DNA of 22,973 bases from a virus: positions 1-22,973 of IMG/VR virus record IMGVR_UViG_3300012013_000242; one strand, 5' to 3'. A program made the translations under genes and the position numbers. The notes below the pieces were generated by a model. That model ran no database searches, was not told the DNA's origin, and worked only from the letters and a program-made list of their open reading frames with translations. This document shows, piece after piece, positions 12,067-19,367 of this stretch (positions within the stretch are counted from its first letter, which is position 1; every line of letters starts with the position of its first letter).

Positions 12067-13800
12067 ATGGATCAGCTTCTACAGAGAGGGATACACCTAA
12101 ATCGATTTACACCCGGAGACTACAAAGCCAAGTGCCCGGAGTGCGCCGCAACGAGGAAGCCGAAAAACAGGGGCGATACGCCGCTATCAGTAAAGATTGA
12201 AGATAACGAAACGGCGGTATGGAAATGTCACAACTGCGGATGGACGGGCGCAGTAGGCGCGGCGACAAGGCCGAAGGCTAGGACGTACCGCCGACCGGAG
12301 ATCGTCGCTCCTGAGCCGATTTCGCAAGGCATTGAGGCATTCTTCGCGAGACGGTCGATCTCGAGAGGGACCGCCGAAAGGTTCGGGATTTACCGGGCTA
12401 CGCATTCATTCGGCGAAGCGCCGGAGAGTTGCGTCGCCTTCCCGTACTTTGTTGACGGCGAGCTAGTCAACGTCAAGTACAGGACTTCCGACAAACGGTT
12501 TAGGCAGGAGGCGGGTACGGAGCGCACTCTTTACGGGATTGATTTTCTTAAAGAGTCTTGGGGAACCGCGAAGCGCGTTGTGTTCGTCGAAGGAGAAATG
12601 GACGTAATCGCTTGCGCCGAGGCGGGGATTGTTGCGGTATCGCTTCCGGATGGGGCGCCAAAGGAGGCGAAGTTTGACGCAAACGATCGGCGCTTTGATG
12701 CGATAAGGGCGCACGAATGGATCTTTGAGGCGGAGTCTGTAGTCGTTGCGACGGACGGCGACGGGCCGGGGATGGCTCTCGCAGAAGAGTTAGTTCATCG
12801 TTTCGGGCGCGATAAATGCTCGAGGGTAAACTGGCCGGAGGGGGTTAAAGACGCAAACGATCTTCTCATGCAGTCCGGAGCTAAAGCGTTATCAGCACTT
12901 ATAAATTCCGCAGAGCCGTATCCAATCGAGGGGCTGTTTAGAGCAAACGATTATGCGGATCAGGTTCTCGCCATCTGGCAGGGCAGGATTCAGCGCCCGC
13001 TATCGACCGGGTTCTTGCTATTAGATCAGATCTACAAGATTCAGCCGGGGACGTTTCATCTCGTAACGGGGGTTCCGAATCACGGCAAGTCGAACTTTGT
13101 CGATCAGCTAATGGTAAATCTCGCGATTCAACACGGATGGCGGTTCGCGGTCTTTAGTCCCGAGCACTCGACGCCGCAACATCTCCGAAGGCTCGCAGAG
13201 AAGGTTGTGCAGAAGCCTTTCGATCCCGGCCCGACAGAGCGAATGACAGAAGAGGAGCTAAGGGCATCGATCGGGTGGCTTAACGAAATGTTCTTCTTCA
13301 TCGAGGCGCACGACAAGATCCCTACGATCGACTGGCTTCTATCAAAAGCGAAGTCGGCTGTAGGCAGACACGGCGTTCGGGGTATCGTTATCGATCCGTA
13401 TAACGAGATTGATGCAAGGCGAGACGGTAACAAGCGGGAGGACGAGCACATTCGCGATCTAATCTCGCAATGCAAGCAGTTCTGTCGCACGCATGACACC
13501 GTTATTTGGATGATTGCTCACCCGTCAAAGATGATGAGGCAACAAGACGGGTCGATCCCAGCGCCAACGCTCTACGACGTTTCAGGAGCGGCGCATTGGA
13601 ACAACATGGCGGACGTTGGAATCGTTGTTCATCGTGACTTCGACGCAGACTTAACGCGGGTAATTACGCGGAAAGTTCGAGAACAAGGCCTATACGGGAC
13701 GATCGGGGAGGCGCATTTTCGCTTCGATATCGTCCGTCGCATCTACGTCGAGCATCAGGTAGGTGCCCCGGTAGTAAGGCACTGGACGGAAGACGCATAA
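12067..13800 (+). CDS. Primase-helicase, T7 gp4-like
   Basis: A 577-residue fusion. The zinc-binding domain has CPEC (C23, C26) and CHNC (C54, C57). The TOPRIM domain has EGEMD (175-179) and ATDGDGPG (228-235). After a linker at about 275-300, the DnaB-like RecA helicase domain has the Walker A GVPNHGKS (335-342), FSPEHS, VIDPYNE as Walker B (441-447), and WMIAHPSK. The C-terminal VITRKVREQGLYG suits the nucleotide-sensing arm. The protein unwinds DNA 5'-3' and makes primers at the fork. Length and domain order match T7 gp4-type enzymes (~566 residues). It follows the initiator gene by one base. No DNA polymerase gene is in the window. Confidence 0.95.
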   Translation: MDQLLQRGIHLNRFTPGDYKAKCPECAATRKPKNRGDTPLSVKIEDNETAVWKCHNCGWTGAVGAATRPKARTYRRPEIVAPEPISQGIEAFFARRSISRGTAERFGIYRATHSFGEAPESCVAFPYFVDGELVNVKYRTSDKRFRQEAGTERTLYGIDFLKESWGTAKRVVFVEGEMDVIACAEAGIVAVSLPDGAPKEAKFDANDRRFDAIRAHEWIFEAESVVVATDGDGPGMALAEELVHRFGRDKCSRVNWPEGVKDANDLLMQSGAKALSALINSAEPYPIEGLFRANDYADQVLAIWQGRIQRPLSTGFLLLDQIYKIQPGTFHLVTGVPNHGKSNFVDQLMVNLAIQHGWRFAVFSPEHSTPQHLRRLAEKVVQKPFDPGPTERMTEEELRASIGWLNEMFFFIEAHDKIPTIDWLLSKAKSAVGRHGVRGIVIDPYNEIDARRDGNKREDEHIRDLISQCKQFCRTHDTVIWMIAHPSKMMRQQDGSIPAPTLYDVSGAAHWNNMADVGIVVHRDFDADLTRVITRKVREQGLYGTIGEAHFRFDIVRRIYVEHQVGAPVVRHWTEDA

Positions 13801-13814
13801 CTTTTTTTACGGCA

Positions 13815-13836
13815 ATAGGTTAGAATCCTAACCTAT
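13815..13836. promoter_or_regulatory. Operator palindrome covering the HTH-gene start codon (copy 4)
   Basis: A perfect inverted repeat with 9-base arms (ATAGGTTAG and CTAACCTAT) and a 4-base AATC centre. Its core GTTAGAATCCTAAC belongs to the same family as the three promoter operators. The final AT is the first two bases of the ATG at 13835. TAGAAT at 13821-13826 is a good -10, which would place the transcript start at or next to the ATG. No convincing -35 was found. Confidence 0.75.
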
Positions 13837-14041
13837 GAAGATACGCCCGGAAGAGTTTAGAGAGTGGAGGCGCCGCCTTGATATTTCGCAGTACGAGGCG
13901 GCGGAACTGCTTCATTTCCGGACTCGAACGAGTGTTAGTCACTTAGAGACTGGCCGAGTCAAGATAACGAGAAGGCTATGGGATCTATGCTTAAGGATCG
14001 AGAAGGAGCGGCGAATCTTTCACAGTTCTACGATGCCTTAG
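13835..14041 (+). CDS. Small XRE-type HTH regulator, probably self-controlled
   Basis: A 68-residue Cro/cI-like protein with a helix-turn-helix at residues ~17-38 (ISQYEAAELLHFRTRTSVSH) followed by LETGRVKITRRLWDLC. It would bind DNA as a dimer, in keeping with a palindromic operator. There is no Shine-Dalgarno: the operator palindrome runs into the ATG, and a -10 lies 9 bases upstream, so a leaderless message like that of lambda cI from PRM is plausible. Its 3' end overlaps the methyltransferase gene by 64 bases. It is the only full-length HTH regulator here apart from the initiator, which makes it the prime candidate to bind all four operator copies. Confidence 0.8.
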   Translation: MKIRPEEFREWRRRLDISQYEAAELLHFRTRTSVSHLETGRVKITRRLWDLCLRIEKERRIFHSSTMP

Positions 14042-14643
14042 CGCCGCAGTACGATGCTTTGTATGTAGACACAATCCATTATGTCGAAGACGAATTAGTA
14101 TGGCAGTTAAGCGAGTCTATCGGTCCGCTTGGTAAGGTTCTCAGCGTCGGCTGCGGGACGGGAAACGATATTTCGATCTTAAGGCTTGAGCCAGAAAAGT
14201 CTGTGTGCGTAGACTTTTCGAAAAACATGCTGCGCATCGCCCGGAAAAAGTACCCAGAGTACAGATTCGAACTGCACGATGTAACTCAGTCCCCGTTTCG
14301 GTACAACGCAGATACGGTTGTCGCGTTATACGGGGTTGTAAATTACATTGGAATGCGAGCCTTTGTAAGGCAGGTGTTTCAGTCCGGCGCGACTAAGTTT
14401 ATTGCAATTCTGTATGCGAACGGCTATACGCCGTACAACATTGACAATATCCCGCATCGATTCGGGGTGTCTGATTTAATCGAGCTACGACAGGCTTTCC
14501 CGTCGCTTCGGGTAAGCGGGCTGTCGTATTTTATGGATAGCAACGACATCCCGTTCGAGCCTCTGCTTACGGCGCAAAAGCTTATGACAATGCAGCCGTC
14601 TAGTCTTTCAGGGTGCAAGTATTGGGTTTGTTATAGCACATGA
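13978..14643 (+). CDS. Class I SAM-dependent methyltransferase
   Basis: A 221-residue Rossmann-fold methyltransferase. YDALAPQYDALY at the start is typical of small-molecule or glycan methyltransferases. VLSVGCGTGNDISIL (about residues 54-68) is SAM motif I. CVDFSKNMLRIARKKYP follows as motif II, then FELHDVTQSPF. Substrate is unknown. In this position, ahead of glycosyltransferase-like and DNA methyltransferase genes, it may modify a nucleobase or sugar. The start is ambiguous between 13978 and 13987. It overlaps the HTH gene by 64 bases. Confidence 0.8.
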   Translation: MGSMLKDREGAANLSQFYDALAPQYDALYVDTIHYVEDELVWQLSESIGPLGKVLSVGCGTGNDISILRLEPEKSVCVDFSKNMLRIARKKYPEYRFELHDVTQSPFRYNADTVVALYGVVNYIGMRAFVRQVFQSGATKFIAILYANGYTPYNIDNIPHRFGVSDLIELRQAFPSLRVSGLSYFMDSNDIPFEPLLTAQKLMTMQPSSLSGCKYWVCYST

Positions 14644-14650
14644 GGTGCAA

Positions 14651-15208
14651 ATGACTCGGATAATTATTCGAGCCGTCCCAGAGAGGGCGGAGTTTATTGA
14701 CTATCTAAAAGAAAAGCTGCCGTCTGCCGAATGGTGCTTTGATCAGAAAAGAAACGCGATGGATACGTTTCTTCGGGCGCTCGATATGGCCGGAGACGAT
14801 CCGGTTGTACACATGGAAGAGGATGTAATTCTTTGCGAGTCTTTTCTATCGGATCTCGAGTCGGCAATCGCAAAGCGACCTACAACGTTAATTCAGTTCT
14901 TTTCGATGCGGAGTCAAGACCTAACGGTTGGGAGCCGCCTTGATCGCAACTTCCTAATGGGGCAGTGCTTCTATCTCCCCGCTTCGTATTCAAAGCAGAT
15001 TAGAGCCTACTATGAGACATGGCCTAACAGACGCAGCCATCCTACGGGGTTAGACACGATGGTGGGGGACTGGCTTAAAAGCAGGAAAGAAGCGTACTGG
15101 ATCAAGGTTCCGTCTCTAGTTAATCATAGGCAATGCAAGTCTGTAATCGATCCAAGAAGGTCTAGCAAGCGGCAGTCCCTTACATTCCGAGAATCTAATG
15201 CTCTATAA
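14651..15208 (+). CDS. Glycosyltransferase-like phage protein
   Basis: A 185-residue protein starting MTRIIIRAVPERAEFIDYL. It has a GT-A-like acidic metal site, VVHMEEDVILCESFLSDLE (about residues 52-70), which resembles the ExD/DxD of GT25/GT2-type enzymes. Other parts typical of a phage family are LIQFFSMRSQDL, MGQCFYLPASYS, HPTGLDTMVGDWL and PSLVNHR. The DxD-like motif suggests transfer of a sugar from an NDP-sugar; acceptor unknown. GAGG 5 bases before ATG 14651 decides against a GTG two codons earlier. It sits between two methyltransferase genes, overlapping the second by 11 bases. Confidence 0.7.
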   Translation: MTRIIIRAVPERAEFIDYLKEKLPSAEWCFDQKRNAMDTFLRALDMAGDDPVVHMEEDVILCESFLSDLESAIAKRPTTLIQFFSMRSQDLTVGSRLDRNFLMGQCFYLPASYSKQIRAYYETWPNRRSHPTGLDTMVGDWLKSRKEAYWIKVPSLVNHRQCKSVIDPRRSSKRQSLTFRESNAL

Positions 15209-15788
15209 CTCTGCTATAAGAAATGGGACTGTTCAGGAATCGGCGTGGCCTACCGAAAGGTTTGAGCATTACGGATCAATCGGAAAACGATGGAATATCG
15301 TCACAGAACCGCCGCCGAATGAGCTTTATCAATGCGATGTTATCTATTGTGAGCCGCCATTTCCTGCTGGCTTAAAAGTATTTGATCGGCGGGCGGGCGA
15401 ATCAACTAAAGACTACACCGTATTCGCGGAAGCTTTTGCAGAGGTTTGGCGAACGATTTCAGTGCCTAAATATGCAATCGTCAATCATCGTTTGCTTACA
15501 AAGTTACCTGCGCCATCAGGGATCGTTGTTGTAAAACTAAACAACGCTAAAGAGCGCCTTGCCTATTGGAATGCGCCGAAGCCAGAAGAGGATCAGACGA
15601 ACCTATCTATTTGCAAATGGCTAGGCAAGAGCTTTACTAGGCTAGGTGATATTACCTGCGGATACGGAATGCCGGTCCTGCACTTTGTACGCTCGCGTCC
15701 GGGGAATACGTTTTTTGCAAGCGACTATGACCCGCACTGTATTACCGTCCTAAGCCGCCTAACAAAAGAGGCGATCCCGAATGGTTAA
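15198..15788 (+). CDS. Beta-class DNA methyltransferase-like protein
   Basis: A 196-residue protein with the catalytic motif IYCEPPF at residues 49-55, a D/N/S-PP-Y/F variant with Glu in the first position. The SAM-binding motif LGDITCGYGMPVLHF comes later, at 149-163, followed by FFASDYDPHCI. Catalytic motif before SAM motif is the beta-class order, as in N6-adenine or N4-cytosine methyltransferases. The small size leaves little room for a target recognition domain, so specificity may come from a partner. It overlaps the glycosyltransferase-like gene by 11 bases and the IbrA-like gene by 8. Confidence 0.7.
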   Translation: MLYNSAIRNGTVQESAWPTERFEHYGSIGKRWNIVTEPPPNELYQCDVIYCEPPFPAGLKVFDRRAGESTKDYTVFAEAFAEVWRTISVPKYAIVNHRLLTKLPAPSGIVVVKLNNAKERLAYWNAPKPEEDQTNLSICKWLGKSFTRLGDITCGYGMPVLHFVRSRPGNTFFASDYDPHCITVLSRLTKEAIPNG

Positions 15789-16953
15789 GAAGCTTGTTAA
15801 TGCAAAGACGGACATGATGCGCCTCTATACAGGCGTAAACGTATTTGATGCTGCATTAGCGAGGATAGAGAGGCTATTTAACGAGTTTCCGACTATTGTT
15901 GTTGGTGTGAGTGGCGGGAAAGATTCGACAGTAGTGTTTGAGCTTGCGCTTATCGTAGCCAGAAAGCTAAACAGGCTTCCTCTTAAAATTATGTTTATCG
16001 ATCAAGAGGCGGAATGGCAAGCGACGGTTGAACAGATGCGTTACATGATGACGCATCCTGATGTAGAGCCGTATTGGTATCAGATTCCGATGCAGATACT
16101 TAATGCCACATCTACAACAGACTCATGGATGCATTGCTGGGACCCAGCGGAAGAGCATCGCTGGATGCGCGAGAAAGAGCCGTATGCGATTAAGGAAAAC
16201 ATCTTCGGTACGCGGCGGTTTGCGGAGCTATTTACCGCGATCCTTGAGAAGCAATGGGAGGGGCCGGTTGGTTATCTCGGCGGCGTAAGGACGGAAGAAA
16301 GCCCAGCGAGAAAAATCGGATTGGTGTGGAACTTGACCTACAAAGACATAACTTGGGGCAAGATTAATAACAAGGCGAAGAAAAAATTTACCTTCTATCC
16401 AATCTATGACTGGTCGTTTTCCGACGTATGGAAGGCGATTCATGCGAACAAGTGGCCGTATAACAGCATTTACGATGTACAGCATCGTTATGGGATAGCG
16501 CCTAAAGATATGCGAGTCTCGAACGTGCATCACGAGACGGCAGTTAGTCACTTGTTCTATATGCAAGAAGCGGAGCCGGAGACGTATGTAAAGCTCACCA
16601 ACCGAATTGGTGGTGTTGATATGTCAGGGAAGCTAGGGAAAGAATACTTTATTAAAGAGCTTCCGTTTATGTTTCAGGACTGGCAGGAATACAGGGAGTT
16701 CCTGCTCGATAAGCTCATAACTAACCCCGAATGGAAGGCGAACTTTCGAAAAACCTTCGACCGGCAGGACAAGTATTACGCCGAAACCGAAGGCGAGAAG
16801 TTATGGCGGATGCATATCAATGCAATCTTAACGAATGATTTCGCCGGTACAAAGCTCGGCAACTTCGAGAGAAGCCCAACGAGGCGATTCGACTATAAAC
16901 TCAAGCGAGAGAAAGAGCGCAATGTGGCAAACGGAACTACAGAAAGCGTTTGA
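15781..16953 (+). CDS. IbrA-like PAPS-reductase-family protein (DUF3440)
   Basis: A 390-residue member of the PP-loop ATP-pyrophosphatase superfamily. VVGVSGGKDSTVVFELAL (residues 40-57) is the PP-loop, and IMFIDQEAEWQATVE and GYLGGVRTEESPARK follow. The long C-terminal part with FYPIYDWSFSDVWKAI and YNSIYDVQHRYGI fits DUF3440, the family of IbrA. Classic relatives move sulfur or activate substrates with ATP. The next gene encodes a ParB-like IbrB relative, so the ibrA-ibrB pair known from E. coli prophages is preserved. The classic reductase CxxC-type site is not evident. Its target is unknown; a nucleic-acid thiolation or adenylation step is a guess. Confidence 0.85.
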   Translation: MVKKLVNAKTDMMRLYTGVNVFDAALARIERLFNEFPTIVVGVSGGKDSTVVFELALIVARKLNRLPLKIMFIDQEAEWQATVEQMRYMMTHPDVEPYWYQIPMQILNATSTTDSWMHCWDPAEEHRWMREKEPYAIKENIFGTRRFAELFTAILEKQWEGPVGYLGGVRTEESPARKIGLVWNLTYKDITWGKINNKAKKKFTFYPIYDWSFSDVWKAIHANKWPYNSIYDVQHRYGIAPKDMRVSNVHHETAVSHLFYMQEAEPETYVKLTNRIGGVDMSGKLGKEYFIKELPFMFQDWQEYREFLLDKLITNPEWKANFRKTFDRQDKYYAETEGEKLWRMHINAILTNDFAGTKLGNFERSPTRRFDYKLKREKERNVANGTTESV

Positions 16954-17584
16954 AGACGCCGAGGACAAACGTGCGTTTATCGAAGAGGCTCGAGATATCC
17001 TTCATGCCTTAAGCGCGTGTAAGTCTCAGCCTATCGACCGGGTGCGGTGGGTGCCTGTCGATAAGGTCTTCGCAAACGATTACAACCCGAACTCTGTGGC
17101 AACGAATGAGATGAGGTTATTGCACACCTCTATCTCTCACGATGGGTATACGCAGCCCGTCGTTACGATCTATGACGCAGAGGCGGATCGGTACGTTATC
17201 GTTGACGGCTTTCATCGCTATACGATTATGCGGCGCTACAACGACATCCGTGAGACGACAGGCGGGATGCTACCTATCGTCGTTATCTCTAAGAGCATTG
17301 CGGAGCGTATGGCGTCTACTGTGCGGCATAACCGAGCTAGGGGGAAGCACTCCGTAGCGGGTATGGCGAACATCGTCTTCGGGATGCTTGATAACGGGGT
17401 ATCGGACTCTGAAATCTGCAAGGCTCTGGGGTTAGAGAGTGAAGAGCTTGTAAGGCTTAAGCACGTTACAGGGTTTAGCAAGCTATTTGAAAACGTCGAT
17501 TACAAGCTCGCTTGGGAGACTAAGCGGATGTTGCAACTAAGGAAAGAATATGAAGCTTCAAAAGCTCAAGCTAGCGCAGATTAA
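16922..17584 (+). CDS. IbrB-like ParB-domain protein
   Basis: A 220-residue ParB/sulfiredoxin-superfamily protein. The ParB fold covers about residues 40-120: VRWVPVDKVFANDYNPN, HTSISHDGYTQPVVTI, IVDGFHRYTIM (in place of the usual GxHR box), and ASTVRHNRARGKHS. An HTH-like part follows (NGVSDSEICKALGLESEELVRLKHV). Recent work shows that several ParB-fold proteins are CTPases or nucleotide-using enzymes. It overlaps the IbrA-like gene by 32 bases. I start at the ATG 16922, which has a purine-rich AGAGAAAGAG upstream, not at 16835 deep inside the upstream gene. Confidence 0.82.
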   Translation: MWQTELQKAFEDAEDKRAFIEEARDILHALSACKSQPIDRVRWVPVDKVFANDYNPNSVATNEMRLLHTSISHDGYTQPVVTIYDAEADRYVIVDGFHRYTIMRRYNDIRETTGGMLPIVVISKSIAERMASTVRHNRARGKHSVAGMANIVFGMLDNGVSDSEICKALGLESEELVRLKHVTGFSKLFENVDYKLAWETKRMLQLRKEYEASKAQASAD

Positions 17585-18125
17585 ACCGTACTGGCGCAAC
17601 CCGCGAAACAACATTACAGCGGTTGAGGCTGTAAAGCGGTCGATCGAGGAGTACGGCTACAACTCGCCGATTCTAGTTGACGAGAACTTCGTTGTAATCG
17701 CGGGGCATACAAGGCTCTTAGCACTGCGCGATCTCGGGTGGAAGGAGGCTGAAGTCGGCGTCCTGTCGCTATCGGAAGAGAAGGCTAAGGCTTACCGAAT
17801 CGCTGATAACAAGTCGGCGGAGCTTGCGACATGGGATCAGGAAAAGCTCTTGCAGGAGCTTCGAGAGATTACGAAAATCGAGACGCTTGACGTATTTTTT
17901 CCGGGCGTAGACCTATCAGAAATGATCTCTGAGGATGTAGGCGCGTCATCGTTTAGCTATCCTTCGGAAGAGAAGATTCAGGCGGCGGCGAACAATGTCG
18001 AGACGCATTTCGAGGAAGCTAACGCAGGCTATCGTGAAGGGCTATATGAAGTTATCTGCCCGCACTGTAGCGAGTCGCACTTTATCAACAAATCAGAAGT
18101 GCTTGGGATGAAGCCGGATGTTTGA
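17550..18125 (+). CDS. Second ParB-like protein with C-terminal CxxC
   Basis: A 191-residue protein whose first ~95 residues are a ParB domain of the kind often fused to phage adenine methyltransferases: YWRNPRNNITAVEAVKRSIE, PILVDENFVVIAGHTRLLAL (40-59) and YRIADNKSAELATWD. Here no methyltransferase follows. The remainder is acidic and ends in YEVICPHCSESHF, a CxxC-x3-H motif (C170, C173) that may bind zinc. The beta-class methyltransferase is a separate gene upstream, so the two may work as a split pair. AAGGA precedes the ATG. It overlaps the upstream ParB gene by 35 bases. Confidence 0.82.
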   Translation: MKLQKLKLAQIKPYWRNPRNNITAVEAVKRSIEEYGYNSPILVDENFVVIAGHTRLLALRDLGWKEAEVGVLSLSEEKAKAYRIADNKSAELATWDQEKLLQELREITKIETLDVFFPGVDLSEMISEDVGASSFSYPSEEKIQAAANNVETHFEEANAGYREGLYEVICPHCSESHFINKSEVLGMKPDV

Positions 18126-18438
18126 TTTTACGATCGAGAGTGCGAGGGAGTTTATCGAAGGGCACGAATGGACGTTTGCCAAGTCGATGCCAAAGATCCC
18201 GCATTGGTACGTCGTAAAAGAGCAGTGCAGGAGCGGGTTCGAGTTTGAGGCGTTCGTCGCCTTGATTCGAAAAGAGGGCTATGCGAAGCGCTGGTTTCGC
18301 AGAGAATTTATTTATCTTGATATTGATGGGTGGTCATATTGGACAATGGGCGCACCGATACACGAGACGACAATTATCAACAGAGCGAAGAATTCCGGCA
18401 CCGCTGTGAAGTTAGATGGGTCCTTCAAACAATTGTAG
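18118..18438 (+). CDS. Conserved phage protein of unknown function
   Basis: A 106-residue protein rich in aromatics: HEWTFAKSMPKIPHWYVVKE, a FEAFVALIRKEGY helix, then FIYLDIDGWSYWTMGAPIHE followed by TTIINRA. The YLDIDGxxYWTMG..TTIINR pattern looks like a phage-associated family I have seen without a function. It overlaps the ParB gene by 8 bases and the next gene by up to 109 bases. Confidence 0.7.
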   Translation: MFDFTIESAREFIEGHEWTFAKSMPKIPHWYVVKEQCRSGFEFEAFVALIRKEGYAKRWFRREFIYLDIDGWSYWTMGAPIHETTIINRAKNSGTAVKLDGSFKQL

Positions 18439-18620
18439 ATAAGGATCGGTCTGCGCGTGACTGGTTTAAATCGTATCTCGAACTTGTAGAAAAGGCTCGC
18501 GGAATAGCAGCAAAAGATGCGCTACACCGCGATACCGTTAAACAATGGAAGCTTGGGAACCGTGGGCAGGAGCGCGACTGGAGGCCCGAAGCAGAGCCTC
18601 CTCGAGCGGTACGCGATTAA
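18330..18620 (+). CDS. Conserved phage protein, start uncertain
   Basis: Up to 96 residues from a GTG at 18330. The conserved part is EEFRHRCEVRWVL (from about residue 20), then YLELVEKARGIAAKDALHR and QWKLGNRGQERDW. This RCEVRW...VEKxRG...GNRG..DWR pattern occurs in a small phage family of unknown function. No ATG is in frame before the conserved part and no good ribosome site is seen. A TTG at 18339 is another option. The conserved part begins inside the previous gene, so a long out-of-frame overlap is real whichever start is used. Its 3' end overlaps the convergent cyclotransferase gene by 83 bases. Confidence 0.6.
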   Translation: MVILDNGRTDTRDDNYQQSEEFRHRCEVRWVLQTIVDKDRSARDWFKSYLELVEKARGIAAKDALHRDTVKQWKLGNRGQERDWRPEAEPPRAVRD

Positions 18621-18987
18621 GCCCGAAGTCCTGATAGCCCTCGCGGATGATATCGAAGTACGGGCGGGATGGTTTTGAGTAACCGGTGCGGTTCATCTTG
18701 TAGGCCATCGCCGAGACGATCTTTCCGCTAGAGAGTGCGACAAAGAAGCTTTGTTGCTTGTATAGCGTTGGCGCACCTTCATAGGCGTCTAGAGCTTGCT
18801 CGTCGTCTTCGCTAATGTCCCAGACGGCTACCGGGACGCGGAAACCTGCGGCGGGTTCTATGTCGGCGACATTCCGGAAAACGAGACGCCAGTTAAGGAT
18901 GTGACCGGTGTCTAGAACCTTAGCGTCTGGGCAACGGCGGGACATTTGAGCCATATTCATGTTCGAACCATAAGCTGCGTACAACAT
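18538..18987 (-). CDS. Gamma-glutamylcyclotransferase-like protein (AIG2/GGCT)
   Basis: A 149-residue GGCT-fold protein starting MLYAAYGSNMNMAQMSRRC, with the diagnostic YGSNM loop, PVAVWDISEDDEQALDAYEG carrying likely catalytic E70, and the following YKQQSFFVAL. These enzymes release 5-oxoproline from gamma-glutamyl peptides or amines. It lies in an operon with an amidoligase, a pairing reported for mobile elements and phages and read as making and breaking gamma-glutamyl-type bonds. GGAG 8 bases before the ATG at 18987 sets the start, two bases below the DUF6876 stop. The last ~25 residues overlap a convergent gene and may not be conserved. Confidence 0.85.
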   Translation of the reverse strand: MLYAAYGSNMNMAQMSRRCPDAKVLDTGHILNWRLVFRNVADIEPAAGFRVPVAVWDISEDDEQALDAYEGAPTLYKQQSFFVALSSGKIVSAMAYKMNRTGYSKPSRPYFDIIREGYQDFGLNRVPLEEALLRASSRAPAHGSQASIV

Positions 18988-18989
18988 TA

Positions 18990-19349
18990 TCAATACTCCG
19001 AAGGGACGATGAGGACGTTATTCTGAAGGTAAAACTTCCAAGTACCTTCTGGGCAATCCGTAAAATCGATCCGCTTGTACATGAGGTAACTTCCGTTGCC
19101 GTCGTGCATCTTAAAGTCTGCAGCAGACCCTTTGACAACTAGCTCGACCACAACGAAAGGCTCTTCTTTGACCAGATGCCTAACGGAACCAACGATATCA
19201 AGAAACCAGAACGCCTCGGCGTGTTTTGCAAAGAAAAGCACCCCGTCCGAGAAGCGCATTCCGGTAAAATGACGGTAATACTTCTCTGTCGAGAAGAACT
19301 GCGCAAGGTTTGATTGAAGCTCTGTTGGTTGCATAACGACTGCTCTCAT
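18990..19349 (-). CDS. DUF6876 family protein
   Basis: A 119-residue protein that matches DUF6876 as I know it: LAQFFSTEKYYRH, FSDGVLFFAKHAEAFWFLD, FVVVELVV, the DGNGS turn, IDFTDCP and a terminal NNVLIVPSEY. Members occur on plasmids and phages and have no known activity. GGAG 6 bases upstream fixes the start. It lies between amidoligase and cyclotransferase genes, so it may be a substrate or partner of that system. Confidence 0.82.
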   Translation of the reverse strand: MRAVVMQPTELQSNLAQFFSTEKYYRHFTGMRFSDGVLFFAKHAEAFWFLDIVGSVRHLVKEEPFVVVELVVKGSAADFKMHDGNGSYLMYKRIDFTDCPEGTWKFYLQNNVLIVPSEY

Positions 19350-19367
19350 GATGACTCCTTGGGTTGA

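Noticed and set aside
13128-13499. A 123-codon leftward open frame
   Set aside because: It lies opposite the helicase domain of the primase-helicase gene, has no ribosome site and has low-complexity Ser/Cys composition.
11702-13834. Relation between the iteron core GTCAGAATCTGAC and the operator GTTAGAATCCTAAC
   Set aside because: They look alike, but differ in length and half-site bases; with so few positions the likeness may be chance, so I do not claim that one protein binds both.
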